Below, one piece after another: positions 18,794 to 26,682 of a DNA stretch of 41,869 nt. Each line of letters starts with the position of its first letter. Within the stretch, counting starts at the first letter, position 1. Under the pieces are notes generated by a model. It saw only the letters and a program-made list of their open reading frames with translations. It was not told the origin of the DNA and did not search any database. A program made the translations under genes and the position numbers. Origin of the DNA: Ramlibacter sp. (lineage in GTDB: Bacteria; Pseudomonadota; Gammaproteobacteria; Burkholderiales; Burkholderiaceae_C); NCBI RefSeq assembly GCF_028292805.1, contig NZ_JAQGLS010000068.1, positions 1 to 41,869 of the forward strand, written 5' to 3'.

Positions 18794-18870
18794 TAGCCGG
18801 GCTGGACGCCTGGGCCGAAGATCCTGCCCACTTCGCCGTAGCCGACCAGGCCGATGCGCCGGATGTCCAT
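18793..18870 (-). pseudogene. 25-codon N-terminal relic of an NAD-binding oxidoreductase
   Basis: Starting at 18870 the frame reads MDIRRIGLVGYGEVGRIFG and then stops after 25 codons. The text is the first Rossmann strand and glycine loop of a 6-phosphogluconate/3-hydroxyisobutyrate dehydrogenase-like protein (the DUF1932-type oxidoreductases often found in aromatic clusters). Nothing that follows continues the protein: the next gene is the AEC carrier, joined by TAGTG. It looks like a gene lost by internal deletion, leaving a leader that may still couple translation. Confidence 0.5.
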
Positions 18871-18872
18871 GG

Positions 18873-19859
18873 TCACTGGCGCGCGATCCTGGCCCGCTCG
18901 ATCACCTGGCTCCAGCGGCGGATCTCGCTGCCCAGCAAGCTGCCCAGTTGCTCGGGCGTGCTGGAACGCGCTTCCACGCTCAAGTCGGCCAGCCGCTGCT
19001 TCAACTCTGGCGTCGCCAACGCGGCCGCCACCTCGCGTTGCAGCCGCTCGACCACCGGCCGCGGCGTGCCGGCGGGTGCGGCCAGCGCGTTCCACGAGGC
19101 CACGTCGAAACCGGCCAGCGGGCCGCCGCTTTCGGCCGCCGTCGGCACCACTTCGCCCAGGCCGACCGGGCGCTTGTCACCCAGCACGGCCAGCGCGCGC
19201 AAGGCCTTGGAAGTGATCTGCGTCCTGACCGGCCCCAGGATTTCGACGCCGGCATCGACTTCGCCACTGCGCAACGCGGTGATTACCGCCGGCGTGCCGT
19301 TGAACGGCACCACCTGCGCCTCGATGCCGGCAGTGGTCTTGAACAGTTCGGCCGCCAGGTTCTGGGTGCTGCCGACGGCCACGGTGGCGATGTTCAGCTT
19401 GCCGGGATTCGCCTTCGCGTACGCCAGCAGCTCGGCCAGGGTCTTGAAGCGCGAGTTCTGCGCCACCAGCACCGCGATGTCGAAGGTGCCGATCAGCGAA
19501 ACCGGCGCGAAGTCTTTTTGCGCGTCGAACGGCAGCTTGCGAAACAGCCCGGCGCTGACGGCCGTGCCATTGCTCATGAGCAGCAAGGTGTGGCCATCCG
19601 GCTCGGCCCGCGCCACCAGCTCGCCCGCGCTGACGCCGCCGGCGCCGGGCCGGTTGTCGATGATCACGCTCTGCTTGAGGCGCTCGCCCAGCTCCTTGCC
19701 GACCGCCCGCGCCGTCAGGTCGGCGATGCCGCCGGCACCGAACGGCACGACGATGCGGATCGGCCGGGAGGGAAAGGCGGCCTGCGCCACGGCCCACGGT
19801 GCGGCCAGTGCGGCGGTCGCCGCCACAGCCGCCAGGGCTTGCCTGCGATCGATGTTCAT
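18873..19859 (-). CDS. Bug/TctC-family periplasmic solute-binding receptor
   Basis: The 328-residue product is the second Bug receptor in the window. It begins MNIDRRQALAAVAATAALA, a twin-arginine-like signal peptide with cleavage near residue 27. IRIVVPFGAGGIADLTARA, IIDNRPGAGG and EPDGHTLLLMSN are family motifs. The start at 19859 is preferred to one six codons upstream because it opens the signal peptide and is 4 bp after livF. It may feed a carrier not encoded nearby, since there is no TctAB. Being within the liv unit is unusual. Confidence 0.88.
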   Translation of the reverse strand: MNIDRRQALAAVAATAALAAPWAVAQAAFPSRPIRIVVPFGAGGIADLTARAVGKELGERLKQSVIIDNRPGAGGVSAGELVARAEPDGHTLLLMSNGTAVSAGLFRKLPFDAQKDFAPVSLIGTFDIAVLVAQNSRFKTLAELLAYAKANPGKLNIATVAVGSTQNLAAELFKTTAGIEAQVVPFNGTPAVITALRSGEVDAGVEILGPVRTQITSKALRALAVLGDKRPVGLGEVVPTAAESGGPLAGFDVASWNALAAPAGTPRPVVERLQREVAAALATPELKQRLADLSVEARSSTPEQLGSLLGSEIRRWSQVIERARIARQ

Positions 19860-19863
19860 GGTC

Positions 19864-20568
19864 TTATCGTGCCACACCGAGCAGCCGCTCCAGCAGTTCC
19901 GGCGCCTGGCGCAGCGACTGCGCGGTGTCGGAGTGCACGACCGTGCCGCGATCGAGCACCACGGCCCGGTGCGAGATCGCCAGGATGGCCTGCGGATGCT
20001 GCTCCACGATGATGGCCGACAGGCCTTCGTCGCGCGTGAGGCGGGCGATCGCCTTGAGCAGCTCGCTCACGATGATCGGGGCCAGCCCTTCCAGCGGCTC
20101 GTCCAGCAGCAGCAGGCGCGGGTTGACCACCAGCGCGCGGCCGACGGCCAGCATCTGCTGCTCGCCGCCGGACAGCTGGGTGCCCAGGTTGGTCTTGCGC
20201 TCGGCCAGCCGCGGAAACATCTCGTAGACGCGGCCCGGCGTGAAGCGGCCGGGCCGCTGCACCGCCGTCAGGTTTTCGTGCACCGTCAGTGATTTGAAGA
20301 TGTTGCGCTCCTGCGGCACCCAGCCGATGCCGGCGGCGGCCCGCTCGTGCGAAGGCAGCTTGTGCAGCGCCTTGCCGGCCAGCGTGATGCTGCCGCCATG
20401 CTGGCGCGTGGCGCCGGCCAGCGTGTTGATCAACGTGGTCTTGCCGGTGCCGTTGCGCCCCAGCAACGCCAGCGTCCGGCCTTCGTCCAGCGAGAACGAG
20501 ACGCCGTTCAGCACCACCGCTTCGCCATAGCCGGCACTCAGGTTCTCGACCTTCAGAAGTTCAGCCAT
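19864..20568 (-). CDS. livF: Branched-chain-type ABC importer ATPase LivF
   Basis: The 234-residue product is an ABC ATPase with Walker A GRNGTGKTT (about residue 37), signature LSGGEQQML and Walker B LLLLDEPLEGLAP, the last being typical of LivF. The start at 20568 was chosen because it begins the protein at the usual MAELLKVENL and overlaps livG by 8 bp. It acts with LivG to drive uptake by LivHM. Confidence 0.93.
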   Translation of the reverse strand: MAELLKVENLSAGYGEAVVLNGVSFSLDEGRTLALLGRNGTGKTTLINTLAGATRQHGGSITLAGKALHKLPSHERAAAGIGWVPQERNIFKSLTVHENLTAVQRPGRFTPGRVYEMFPRLAERKTNLGTQLSGGEQQMLAVGRALVVNPRLLLLDEPLEGLAPIIVSELLKAIARLTRDEGLSAIIVEQHPQAILAISHRAVVLDRGTVVHSDTAQSLRQAPELLERLLGVAR

Positions 20569-21406
20569 GGATGTTTGTCCCCGAGTTTGCGGGCACGCCC
20601 GCTGCACTGCCCCCCGACGCGGCGCTGGCGCCCTGGGGCGGCCCGGCGGCCACTTCCTCGCCATGTCCCAGGTACACGGCCTTCACTTCGGGGTTGTTGG
20701 CGATTTCATCGGGCGTGCCTTCGGTCAGCACCGCGCCGTTGACCAGCACCGTCATCCGGTCGGCGAAGCTGAACACCAGGTCCATGTCGTGCTCGATCAG
20801 CAGCACCGAGACGTCGGCCGGCAAGGCGGCCACGGTCTGCAGCAGTTCCTCGCGCTCGCCGGCCGGCACGCCGGCCACCGGCTCGTCCAGCAGCAGCACG
20901 CGCGGCTCGCAGGCCAGCGCGATGGCGATCTCCAGCAGCCGGCGCTTGCCATAGGCCAGGTGTTCGGTGCGCTGGTTCATCACCTCCGTGAGGTGGAATT
21001 GCGCCAGCAGCTGCTCGCAGCGTCGCGCCACTTCCTTGCTGGTGCCCAGCGGCTTCCAGAAGCCGCCGCCCAGGCCCTTGTGCTGGGACACGACCAGGGC
21101 CAGCGTCTCCAGCGGCGTCAGCGGGTTGAACAGCTGGTTGATCTGGAAGGTGCGGACCATGCCGCGCCGCACCCGCCTGTGTGGCGCCAGGTTGGTGATG
21201 TCTTCGCCTTCCAGCACGATGCGGCCCTCGGTGGGCGGCAGCACGCCGGTCAGCAGGTTGATCAGCGTGGTCTTGCCGGCGCCGTTCGGGCCGATCAGCG
21301 CGTGGCGGGCGCCGCGGCGCACGTCCAGGTCGACGTTCTGCGTGGCGGTGATGCCGCCAAAGCGCTTGACCAGGCCCCTGGCCGACAGCACGATGTCGTC
21401 GCTCAT
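20561..21406 (-). CDS. livG: Branched-chain-type ABC importer ATPase LivG
   Basis: The 281-residue product has Walker A GPNGAGKTT (about residue 39), the LivG insert with RTFQINQLFNPLTPLE, the degenerate signature AYGKRRLLE and Walker B LLLDEPVAGV. The C-terminus carries a Gly/Ala/Ser-rich tail of about 30 residues beyond the usual end. The start overlaps the livM stop by ATGA. It is one of the two ATPases of the importer. Confidence 0.93.
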   Translation of the reverse strand: MSDDIVLSARGLVKRFGGITATQNVDLDVRRGARHALIGPNGAGKTTLINLLTGVLPPTEGRIVLEGEDITNLAPHRRVRRGMVRTFQINQLFNPLTPLETLALVVSQHKGLGGGFWKPLGTSKEVARRCEQLLAQFHLTEVMNQRTEHLAYGKRRLLEIAIALACEPRVLLLDEPVAGVPAGEREELLQTVAALPADVSVLLIEHDMDLVFSFADRMTVLVNGAVLTEGTPDEIANNPEVKAVYLGHGEEVAAGPPQGASAASGGSAAGVPANSGTNIHG

Positions 21407-22386
21407 TGCCCGCGTCCCCGCTTGAACCACGACTGCGGTTTGAGCAACCGATCCCGGCCGACCAGCACCAGCACCACCAGGAACAGGCCCAGCCAGAAGG
21501 TCCAGTACTGCGGCGTGATGGCCGACAGCGCATCCTGCATCAGCTTGAACACGATGGCGCCGGCGACACCGCCATACAGCCAGCCGGTGCCGCCGACCAC
21601 CAGGATCAGCATCACGTCGGCCGAGCGGTGGAACTCGAACAGGTCGAGCGAGGCGAAGCCGGTGGTTTGCGTCAGCAGCGCGCCGGCGGCGCCCGCCATC
21701 GCGCCGGCGATGGTGTAGACCACCACCAGCCGCGCATTGACCGGGATGCCGATGGCCATGGCGCGCAGCCGGTTGTCGCGGATCGCCTGCAGCGTGAAGC
21801 CCAGCGGCGAACGGGCGATGCGGCGGGCCACCAGGAACAGCAGGAACAGCACCGTCAGCGAGTAGTAGGCGGCGGTGCGGCCGGCCAGGTCGAACGCGAA
21901 GGTGCCCAGCAGCGGACCCATCACCACGCCCTGCAGGCCGTCGGCGCCGCCGGTCAGCCAGTCGAGCTTGTTGGCCAGCTCCAGCATGATCAGGCCCACG
22001 CCCAGCGTCACCATCAGTCGCGTCAGGTCGGTGCCCCGCAGGATGGTGACGCTGGCCGCCGCCGCCAGCACGGTGCCGGCGACGATGCCCACGGCCAGCC
22101 CGAGCAGCGGGTCCGGCATCAGGTGCTTGGCGAACAGCGCCGCCGCATAGCCGCCGAAACCGAAGAAGGCGGCGTGCCCGAGCGAGACGATGCCGGTGTA
22201 GCCCAGCACCAGGTCCAGCGAGATTGCGAACAGCGCGACGATCGCCACTTCGTTGACGATGGCCGCGTGCTGCGGCAGCACCACCGGCGCCAGGAAGGCC
22301 AGGATCCAGAGCACGGGTTCCCAGGGCCGGATGCGGCTGTTGCGCAGCAGCGAGGCGCGCGCGTCGAGTCCGGCGGGCGCGCTCAT
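21403..22386 (-). CDS. livM: Branched-chain-type ABC importer permease LivM
   Basis: The 327-residue product is a hydrophobic permease with about eight to ten membrane helices. The conserved LDLVLGYTGIVSLGHAAFFGFGGYAAAL region (about 57-85) and the EAA-like loop AIRDNRLRAMAIGIPV identify LivM. A longer frame to 22893 exists, but the ATG at 22386 overlaps livH by ATGA and gives the normal length. Confidence 0.93.
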   Translation of the reverse strand: MSAPAGLDARASLLRNSRIRPWEPVLWILAFLAPVVLPQHAAIVNEVAIVALFAISLDLVLGYTGIVSLGHAAFFGFGGYAAALFAKHLMPDPLLGLAVGIVAGTVLAAAASVTILRGTDLTRLMVTLGVGLIMLELANKLDWLTGGADGLQGVVMGPLLGTFAFDLAGRTAAYYSLTVLFLLFLVARRIARSPLGFTLQAIRDNRLRAMAIGIPVNARLVVVYTIAGAMAGAAGALLTQTTGFASLDLFEFHRSADVMLILVVGGTGWLYGGVAGAIVFKLMQDALSAITPQYWTFWLGLFLVVLVLVGRDRLLKPQSWFKRGRGQ

Positions 22387-23258
22387 GCCTTGCCACCGGT
22401 GCGGGTGAACAGGCCTTGCGGCCGCCACAAGAGGATGGCGATCATGAGGCAGTAGACGATGAAGGCGCCCATCTTGGGGATGTAGTACTTGCCGGCCACG
22501 TCGGCGATGCCCAGCAGCAGCGCGGCGACCAGCGGGCCGGTGATGGATGACGTGCCGCCCAGCGCCACCACGATCAGGAAATAGATCATGAACTTGAGCG
22601 GGAACTGCGGGTCGAGCCCCAGCACTTCCGCGCCGAGCGCGCCGCCTAGGCCGGCCAGGCCGGAGCCGAAGGCGAAGGTCGACAGGAACACGATGTTGAC
22701 GTTGATGCCCAGGCCGGCCGCCACGCGCTGGTCGTCGACCGAGGCGCGCAGGCGGCTGCCGAAGCGGGTCTTGGCCAGCACGTACTGCAGCACGAAGGTC
22801 AGCGCCGCGCAGACCGCGATGATGAACAGCCGGTAGTGGCCCATGCCCAGCGTCCAGGGATCGCTGCCCAGCTCGGTACGGCCCTTGAGCCATTCGGGCA
22901 GCTGCACGATCTGCTGGGTGGAGCCGACGAAGAAGTCGAAGGCGGCGACCGCCATGAACACCAGGCCGATCGAAAACAGCACCTGGTCCAGGTGAGGCCG
23001 CTTGTACAGCGGGCGGTAGAGCGTGCGCTCCAGCACCGCGCCCAGCAGCGCCGCGCCGGCGAAGGCCAGCGGCAGGCAGACCAGGAACGGCACGTCGTAG
23101 CGCTGCATCAGCAGCACCAGGATGTAGCCGCCCACCATCGCGAATGCGCCGTGGGCCAGGTTGATGAAGTTCATCAAGCCCATCGTCACTGCCAGGCCGA
23201 CGGCCAGGATGAACAGCAGCATGCCGTAGGCGATGCCGTCGAAGAGGATGGTGAGCAT
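22383..23258 (-). CDS. livH: Branched-chain-type ABC importer permease LivH
   Basis: The 291-residue product is the second permease, with the family start LFDGIAYGMLLFILAVGLAVTMGLMNFINLAHGAF and the late ALGGTSSITGPLVAALLLGI segment. It lies 109 bp downstream of livK and overlaps livM by four bases. The 109-bp gap with short direct repeats may set a different level for the binding protein. Confidence 0.93.
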   Translation of the reverse strand: MLTILFDGIAYGMLLFILAVGLAVTMGLMNFINLAHGAFAMVGGYILVLLMQRYDVPFLVCLPLAFAGAALLGAVLERTLYRPLYKRPHLDQVLFSIGLVFMAVAAFDFFVGSTQQIVQLPEWLKGRTELGSDPWTLGMGHYRLFIIAVCAALTFVLQYVLAKTRFGSRLRASVDDQRVAAGLGINVNIVFLSTFAFGSGLAGLGGALGAEVLGLDPQFPLKFMIYFLIVVALGGTSSITGPLVAALLLGIADVAGKYYIPKMGAFIVYCLMIAILLWRPQGLFTRTGGKA

Positions 23259-23308
23259 TTTTGAGCGGGGCTAGAGGCTGGGGCCTAGGGGGCTGGCTGT
23301 TTCCCTAG

Positions 23309-23329
23309 CCCTGGTCCCTGGTCCCTGGT
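23309..23329. repeat. Three tandem CCCTGGT units between livK and livH
   Basis: Three exact 7-bp units lie end to end at 23309-23329 in the 109-bp gap after livK. Related CCTAG-rich words lie just to the left. This could be a slippage-prone tract or part of a transcript-processing site; no terminator T run is present. Confidence 0.5.
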
Positions 23330-23367
23330 CCCCAACCCTGTGCGAGGCGAGCGGATGCGCGCCGAAG

Positions 23368-24543
23368 TCACTTCGTCTTGCCCGGGTCCTTGACGTCCTT
23401 GATCACGTCGAACTCGACATTCCACAGCTGGCCGTCCTTGTTGCGTTCGACCTTGCGCAGGTAGATGTTGTGCACCACGTCGCGGGTCTGCGCGTCGATG
23501 AACATGGGGCCGCGCGGACTCTCGAACAGCTGGCCCTTCATGGCTTCGAGCAGCGCCGTGCCATCGCCCTTGCCGCCGGTCTTCCTGGCCGCTTCGTAGA
23601 TCACGCGCATGCCGTCGTAGCCGCCCACGGCCATGAAGTTCGGGCGCAGACCCTTGTTGGCCTTGCCGAATGCGTCGACGAACTTCTTGTTCGCTGCCGA
23701 CGGGTGCGCCGCCGAGTAGTGGTGCGAAGTCACCACGTTCAGGGCGACGTCGCCCATGTCGTTGAGCTGGTCGTCGTCGGTCACGTCGCCGGTGCCGATC
23801 AGCTTGATGCCGGCCTTGTCCATGCCGCGCTCGCCGAATTGCTTCATCACCGCGGCGCCCGCGCCCGACGGCACGAACACGAACAACGCATCGGGCTTGA
23901 GGTCGCGCACCTTTTGCAGGAATGGCGCGAAGTCGGGGCTGCGCAGCGGCACCCGCAGCGCCTCGACGACCTGGCCGCCGTTGAACTGCAGGCGCTCCTT
24001 GAAGAACTTCTCGGCATCGATGCCCGGGCCGTAGTCGGACACCAGGGTCACGACCTTCTTGATGCCGTTCCTGGGCGCCCAGTCGGCCAGCGCCACCGAT
24101 GCCTGCGGCAGCGTGAAGCTGGTGCGCACGATGTACGGCGAAGCCTGGGTGATGCTGGAAGTGGCGGCGGCCATCACCACCAGCGGCGTCTTCGACTGGG
24201 TCGCCAACGGGGCGACGGCCAGCGCGGACGGCGTGATGCCCATGCCGGCGATGACGTTCACCTTGTCGTTGACGATCAGTTCCTGGGCCAGGCGGCGCGT
24301 CATGTCGGGCAGGCTGGTGTCGTCCTTGACGATCAGCTTTACCTTCTTGCCGGCGACGGTGTCGCCGTTCTGCTGCATGTACAGGCGGGCGGCGGCCTCG
24401 ATCTGACGGCCGGTGGTGGCCTGCGGGCCGGTCATCGGCAGGATCAGGCCGATCTTGAAGACGTTGTCTTGTGCCACGGCGAGGCCGCTGGCGCCGATCA
24501 GGCCGAGGGCCAGGGCGGTCTGGAGGACGGTTCTCTTGTGCAT
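23368..24543 (-). CDS. livK: Branched-chain-type ABC importer binding protein
   Basis: The 391-residue product is a type 1 periplasmic binding protein with a Sec signal peptide (MHKRTVLQTALALGLIGASGLAVAQ start, cleavage near residue 25). The mature start VFKIGLILPMTGPQATTGRQ and the VNVIAGMGITPSALAVAP segment are typical of Liv-type receptors. The start at 24543 is preferred to an in-frame one ten codons upstream. It leads the livKHMGF unit. Beside vanillate and protocatechuate genes, an aromatic acid is a likelier ligand than leucine, but the sequence does not decide this. Confidence 0.92.
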   Translation of the reverse strand: MHKRTVLQTALALGLIGASGLAVAQDNVFKIGLILPMTGPQATTGRQIEAAARLYMQQNGDTVAGKKVKLIVKDDTSLPDMTRRLAQELIVNDKVNVIAGMGITPSALAVAPLATQSKTPLVVMAAATSSITQASPYIVRTSFTLPQASVALADWAPRNGIKKVVTLVSDYGPGIDAEKFFKERLQFNGGQVVEALRVPLRSPDFAPFLQKVRDLKPDALFVFVPSGAGAAVMKQFGERGMDKAGIKLIGTGDVTDDDQLNDMGDVALNVVTSHHYSAAHPSAANKKFVDAFGKANKGLRPNFMAVGGYDGMRVIYEAARKTGGKGDGTALLEAMKGQLFESPRGPMFIDAQTRDVVHNIYLRKVERNKDGQLWNVEFDVIKDVKDPGKTK

Positions 24544-24724
24544 GGCGGTCTCCTGGTTGTGGACAGGCGGCACTGCACGGCGCTGCCTGCGAAAGCTTCG
24601 GTGCGCATTCTGGACGCATGGGCCCCGGGCGCAAAGCCCCGCAGGCCCTCTACCAGTTATGCGGCACCACGATAACGTGCAGCCGGTGACGGACAGCAGG
24701 TCAGGCCCACCATTCTAGGGTGAC

Positions 24725-25465
24725 TCATCGGTGACGAATCAGCCGCACCCCGGGCAGCTGGTGCAGGTGCGGGCTTTGCACCGCCTCCCGCAGGTTGCGC
24801 TGGGCGATGCGCGAGTGCTCGCGCATGATGGCTTCGGCCCGCCCGCCTTCGCGCCGCTCGATGGCGTCGAGCACCTGGCGGTGCTGGTCCTGCGCCACGA
24901 TCAGCATGTCGCGCGCCTGCGGCGAATTGGACTGCATCACCACGAAGCCCGAGGGAGAGGCGAACGGCAGGCTCACCACCCGCTCCAGCTCGCGCGAGAT
25001 CAAGCCGCTGCCGGCCATCTCGCTGAGCAGCAGGTGGAAGCGCCGGTTCAGCGTGACGTAACGCAGGAACGCCTCGTCGTCCAGCGCCGGCTCCCGCAGC
25101 ACCGCATCGACTTGCGCCAGGCATTCGCGCGCCTCGGCCAGAACCACCGCCGCCACGCCACGCTCGGCCGCCAACCGCGCCGCCAGCCCTTCGACGGTGC
25201 CGCGCAGCTCGATGGCGTCGGAGACGTCGCGCTCGGAGAACGTGCGCACCGCATAGCCGCCGCTGGGCAAGCCCTCCAGCAGGCCTTCCTGCTCCAGCCG
25301 CATCAGGGCGGCGCGGATCGGCGTGCGCGACACCTTTAGGCGCTCGACGATCGCGAGTTCGGCGATGCGGGCACCGGCCGGCAACTCGCCGGCCAGGATC
25401 ATCTCGCGCAGTCGCAGTTGCGCCTTGACGGCCTGCGAGCCGCCGATTTCGGGATCGGTGTTCAT
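24725..25465 (-). CDS. vanR: GntR-family (FadR/FCD type) repressor, VanR-like
   Basis: The 246-residue product has an N-terminal GntR winged helix (LRLREMILAGELPAGARIAELAIVE, then VSRTPIRAALMRLEQEGLLE) and a C-terminal FCD helical ligand domain with the metal/acid-binding histidines and arginine region (EAFLRYVTLNRRFHLLLSEMAGS). It is divergent from vanAB over 164 bp that contain two copies of a TGTATACA palindrome. That layout fits VanR, which represses vanillate demethylase until vanillate binds. The name is by context and family; the ligand is inferred. Confidence 0.82.
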   Translation of the reverse strand: MNTDPEIGGSQAVKAQLRLREMILAGELPAGARIAELAIVERLKVSRTPIRAALMRLEQEGLLEGLPSGGYAVRTFSERDVSDAIELRGTVEGLAARLAAERGVAAVVLAEARECLAQVDAVLREPALDDEAFLRYVTLNRRFHLLLSEMAGSGLISRELERVVSLPFASPSGFVVMQSNSPQARDMLIVAQDQHRQVLDAIERREGGRAEAIMREHSRIAQRNLREAVQSPHLHQLPGVRLIRHR

Positions 25466-25475
25466 TCAGCTCTTC

Positions 25476-25485
25476 CTGTATACAG
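25476..25485. promoter_or_regulatory. Palindromic operator CTGTATACAG near vanR
   Basis: This perfect 10-bp palindrome starts 11 bp upstream of the vanR start codon. Its TGTATACA core recurs exactly at 25566-25573. GntR-family proteins bind such short dyads, so it is a candidate autoregulatory site. Confidence 0.6.
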
Positions 25486-25564
25486 TCCAGTCGTCTTGCT
25501 TTGCGGCATCCGCCTTGCCTCTCCACTGCGGAGCAGTGTTGACGCGCGAAGCACAGCAGGGCAA

Positions 25565-25574
25565 TTGTATACAG
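25565..25574. promoter_or_regulatory. Second TGTATACA operator, over the vanA promoter
   Basis: The core TGTATACA (25566-25573) matches the vanR-proximal operator. It overlaps a possible -35 box of vanA, so a bound repressor would block RNA polymerase. Centre-to-centre distance from the first copy is 89 bp. Confidence 0.6.
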
Positions 25575-25596
25575 AGCGTATTTCATAAAGCATAAT
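25568..25596 (+). promoter_or_regulatory. Possible vanA promoter
   Basis: TATACA at 25568-25573 and CATAAT at 25591-25596 are 17 bp apart, each four or five matches to the sigma-70 boxes. The start codon of vanA is 34 bp further on. The operator core covers the -35 box. Confidence 0.45.
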
Positions 25597-25629
25597 TCGT
25601 GCATTCTCTCCCCACTTTGCTGAACCACC

Positions 25630-26673
25630 ATGTTTCCCAAGAACGCCTGGTACGTCGCCTGCATGCCCGACGAGATCGACGAAAAGCCGCTCGGCCGCAC
25701 GATCTGCAACGAGAAGATCGCCTTTTACCGGGGTGACGGCGGCCAGGTCGCCGCAGTGGAGGACTTCTGCCCGCACCGCGGCGCGGCGCTGTCGCTGGGC
25801 TCGGTCTGCGAAGGCAAGCTGGTGTGCGGCTACCACGGCCTGGTGATGGGCTGCGACGGCAAGACGGTGGCCATGCCGGGCCAGCGGGTCGGCGGCTTTC
25901 CCAAGATCCGCGCCTATCCGGTGGCCGAGAAGTACGGCTTCGTCTGGGTCTGGCCAGGCGACGCTGGCCTGGCCGACGTGGCCAGGCTGCCCAAGCTGGA
26001 TTGGGCCGAGAGCCCCGACTGGGCTTACGGCGGCGGGCTGTACCACATCCAGTGCGACTACCGGCTGATGGTCGACAACCTGATGGACCTGACGCACGAG
26101 ACTTACGTGCACACCACCAGCATCGGCCAAAAGGAAATCGACGAGACGCCGGTCACCACCAGGACCGAAGGCGACCACGTGATCACCAGCCGCTTCATGG
26201 ACAACGTGATGCCGCCGCCGTTCTGGAAGGCCAACCTGCGCGGCAACAACCTGGCCGACGACGTGCCGGTGGACCGCTGGCAGGTCTGCCACTTCGAGCC
26301 GCCCAGCCACGTCATGATCGAGGTGGGCGTGGCGCACGCCGGCAAAGGCGGCTACGACGCCGACCCAAAAGACAAGGTTTCCAGCATCGTGGTCGACTTC
26401 CTCACGCCCGAATCGGAGACCAGCATGTGGTACTTCTGGGGCATGGCGCGCAACTTCAACCCGCGCGACAAGGCGCTCACCGCGCAGATCCGCGACGGCC
26501 AGGCGAAAGTGTTCGCCGAGGACATGGAGGTGCTCGAGGCGCAGCAGCGCAACCTGCTGCGCTACCCCGAGCGGCGCCTGCTGATGCTGAACATCGACGC
26601 CGGCGGGGTCCAGTCGCGCCGTATCATCGACGGCCTGATCGCGGCCGAGCGGCCGCAGCAACTCGCAGCCTGA
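25630..26673 (+). CDS. vanA: Vanillate O-demethylase oxygenase subunit
   Basis: The 347-residue product is a Rieske non-haem iron oxygenase. The Rieske cluster ligands are Cys47 and His49 (FCPHRGAALSLG) and Cys66 and His69 (CGYHGLVM). The mononuclear iron motif is DNLMDLTHETYVH with His156 and His161. Length and the start MFPKNAWYVACMPDEI are typical of VanA. It removes the methyl group of vanillate to give protocatechuate and formaldehyde, using electrons from VanB. Close relatives act on syringate, isovanillate or 3-O-methylgallate, so the exact methoxy-aromatic is inferred from the lig operon nearby. Confidence 0.92.
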   Translation: MFPKNAWYVACMPDEIDEKPLGRTICNEKIAFYRGDGGQVAAVEDFCPHRGAALSLGSVCEGKLVCGYHGLVMGCDGKTVAMPGQRVGGFPKIRAYPVAEKYGFVWVWPGDAGLADVARLPKLDWAESPDWAYGGGLYHIQCDYRLMVDNLMDLTHETYVHTTSIGQKEIDETPVTTRTEGDHVITSRFMDNVMPPPFWKANLRGNNLADDVPVDRWQVCHFEPPSHVMIEVGVAHAGKGGYDADPKDKVSSIVVDFLTPESETSMWYFWGMARNFNPRDKALTAQIRDGQAKVFAEDMEVLEAQQRNLLRYPERRLLMLNIDAGGVQSRRIIDGLIAAERPQQLAA

Positions 26674-26682
26674 GAGAACAAA

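Noticed and set aside
23309-23329. Calling the CCCTGGT tract a CRISPR or terminator
   Set aside because: The units are only 7 bp with no spacers, and there is no stable stem followed by a T run.
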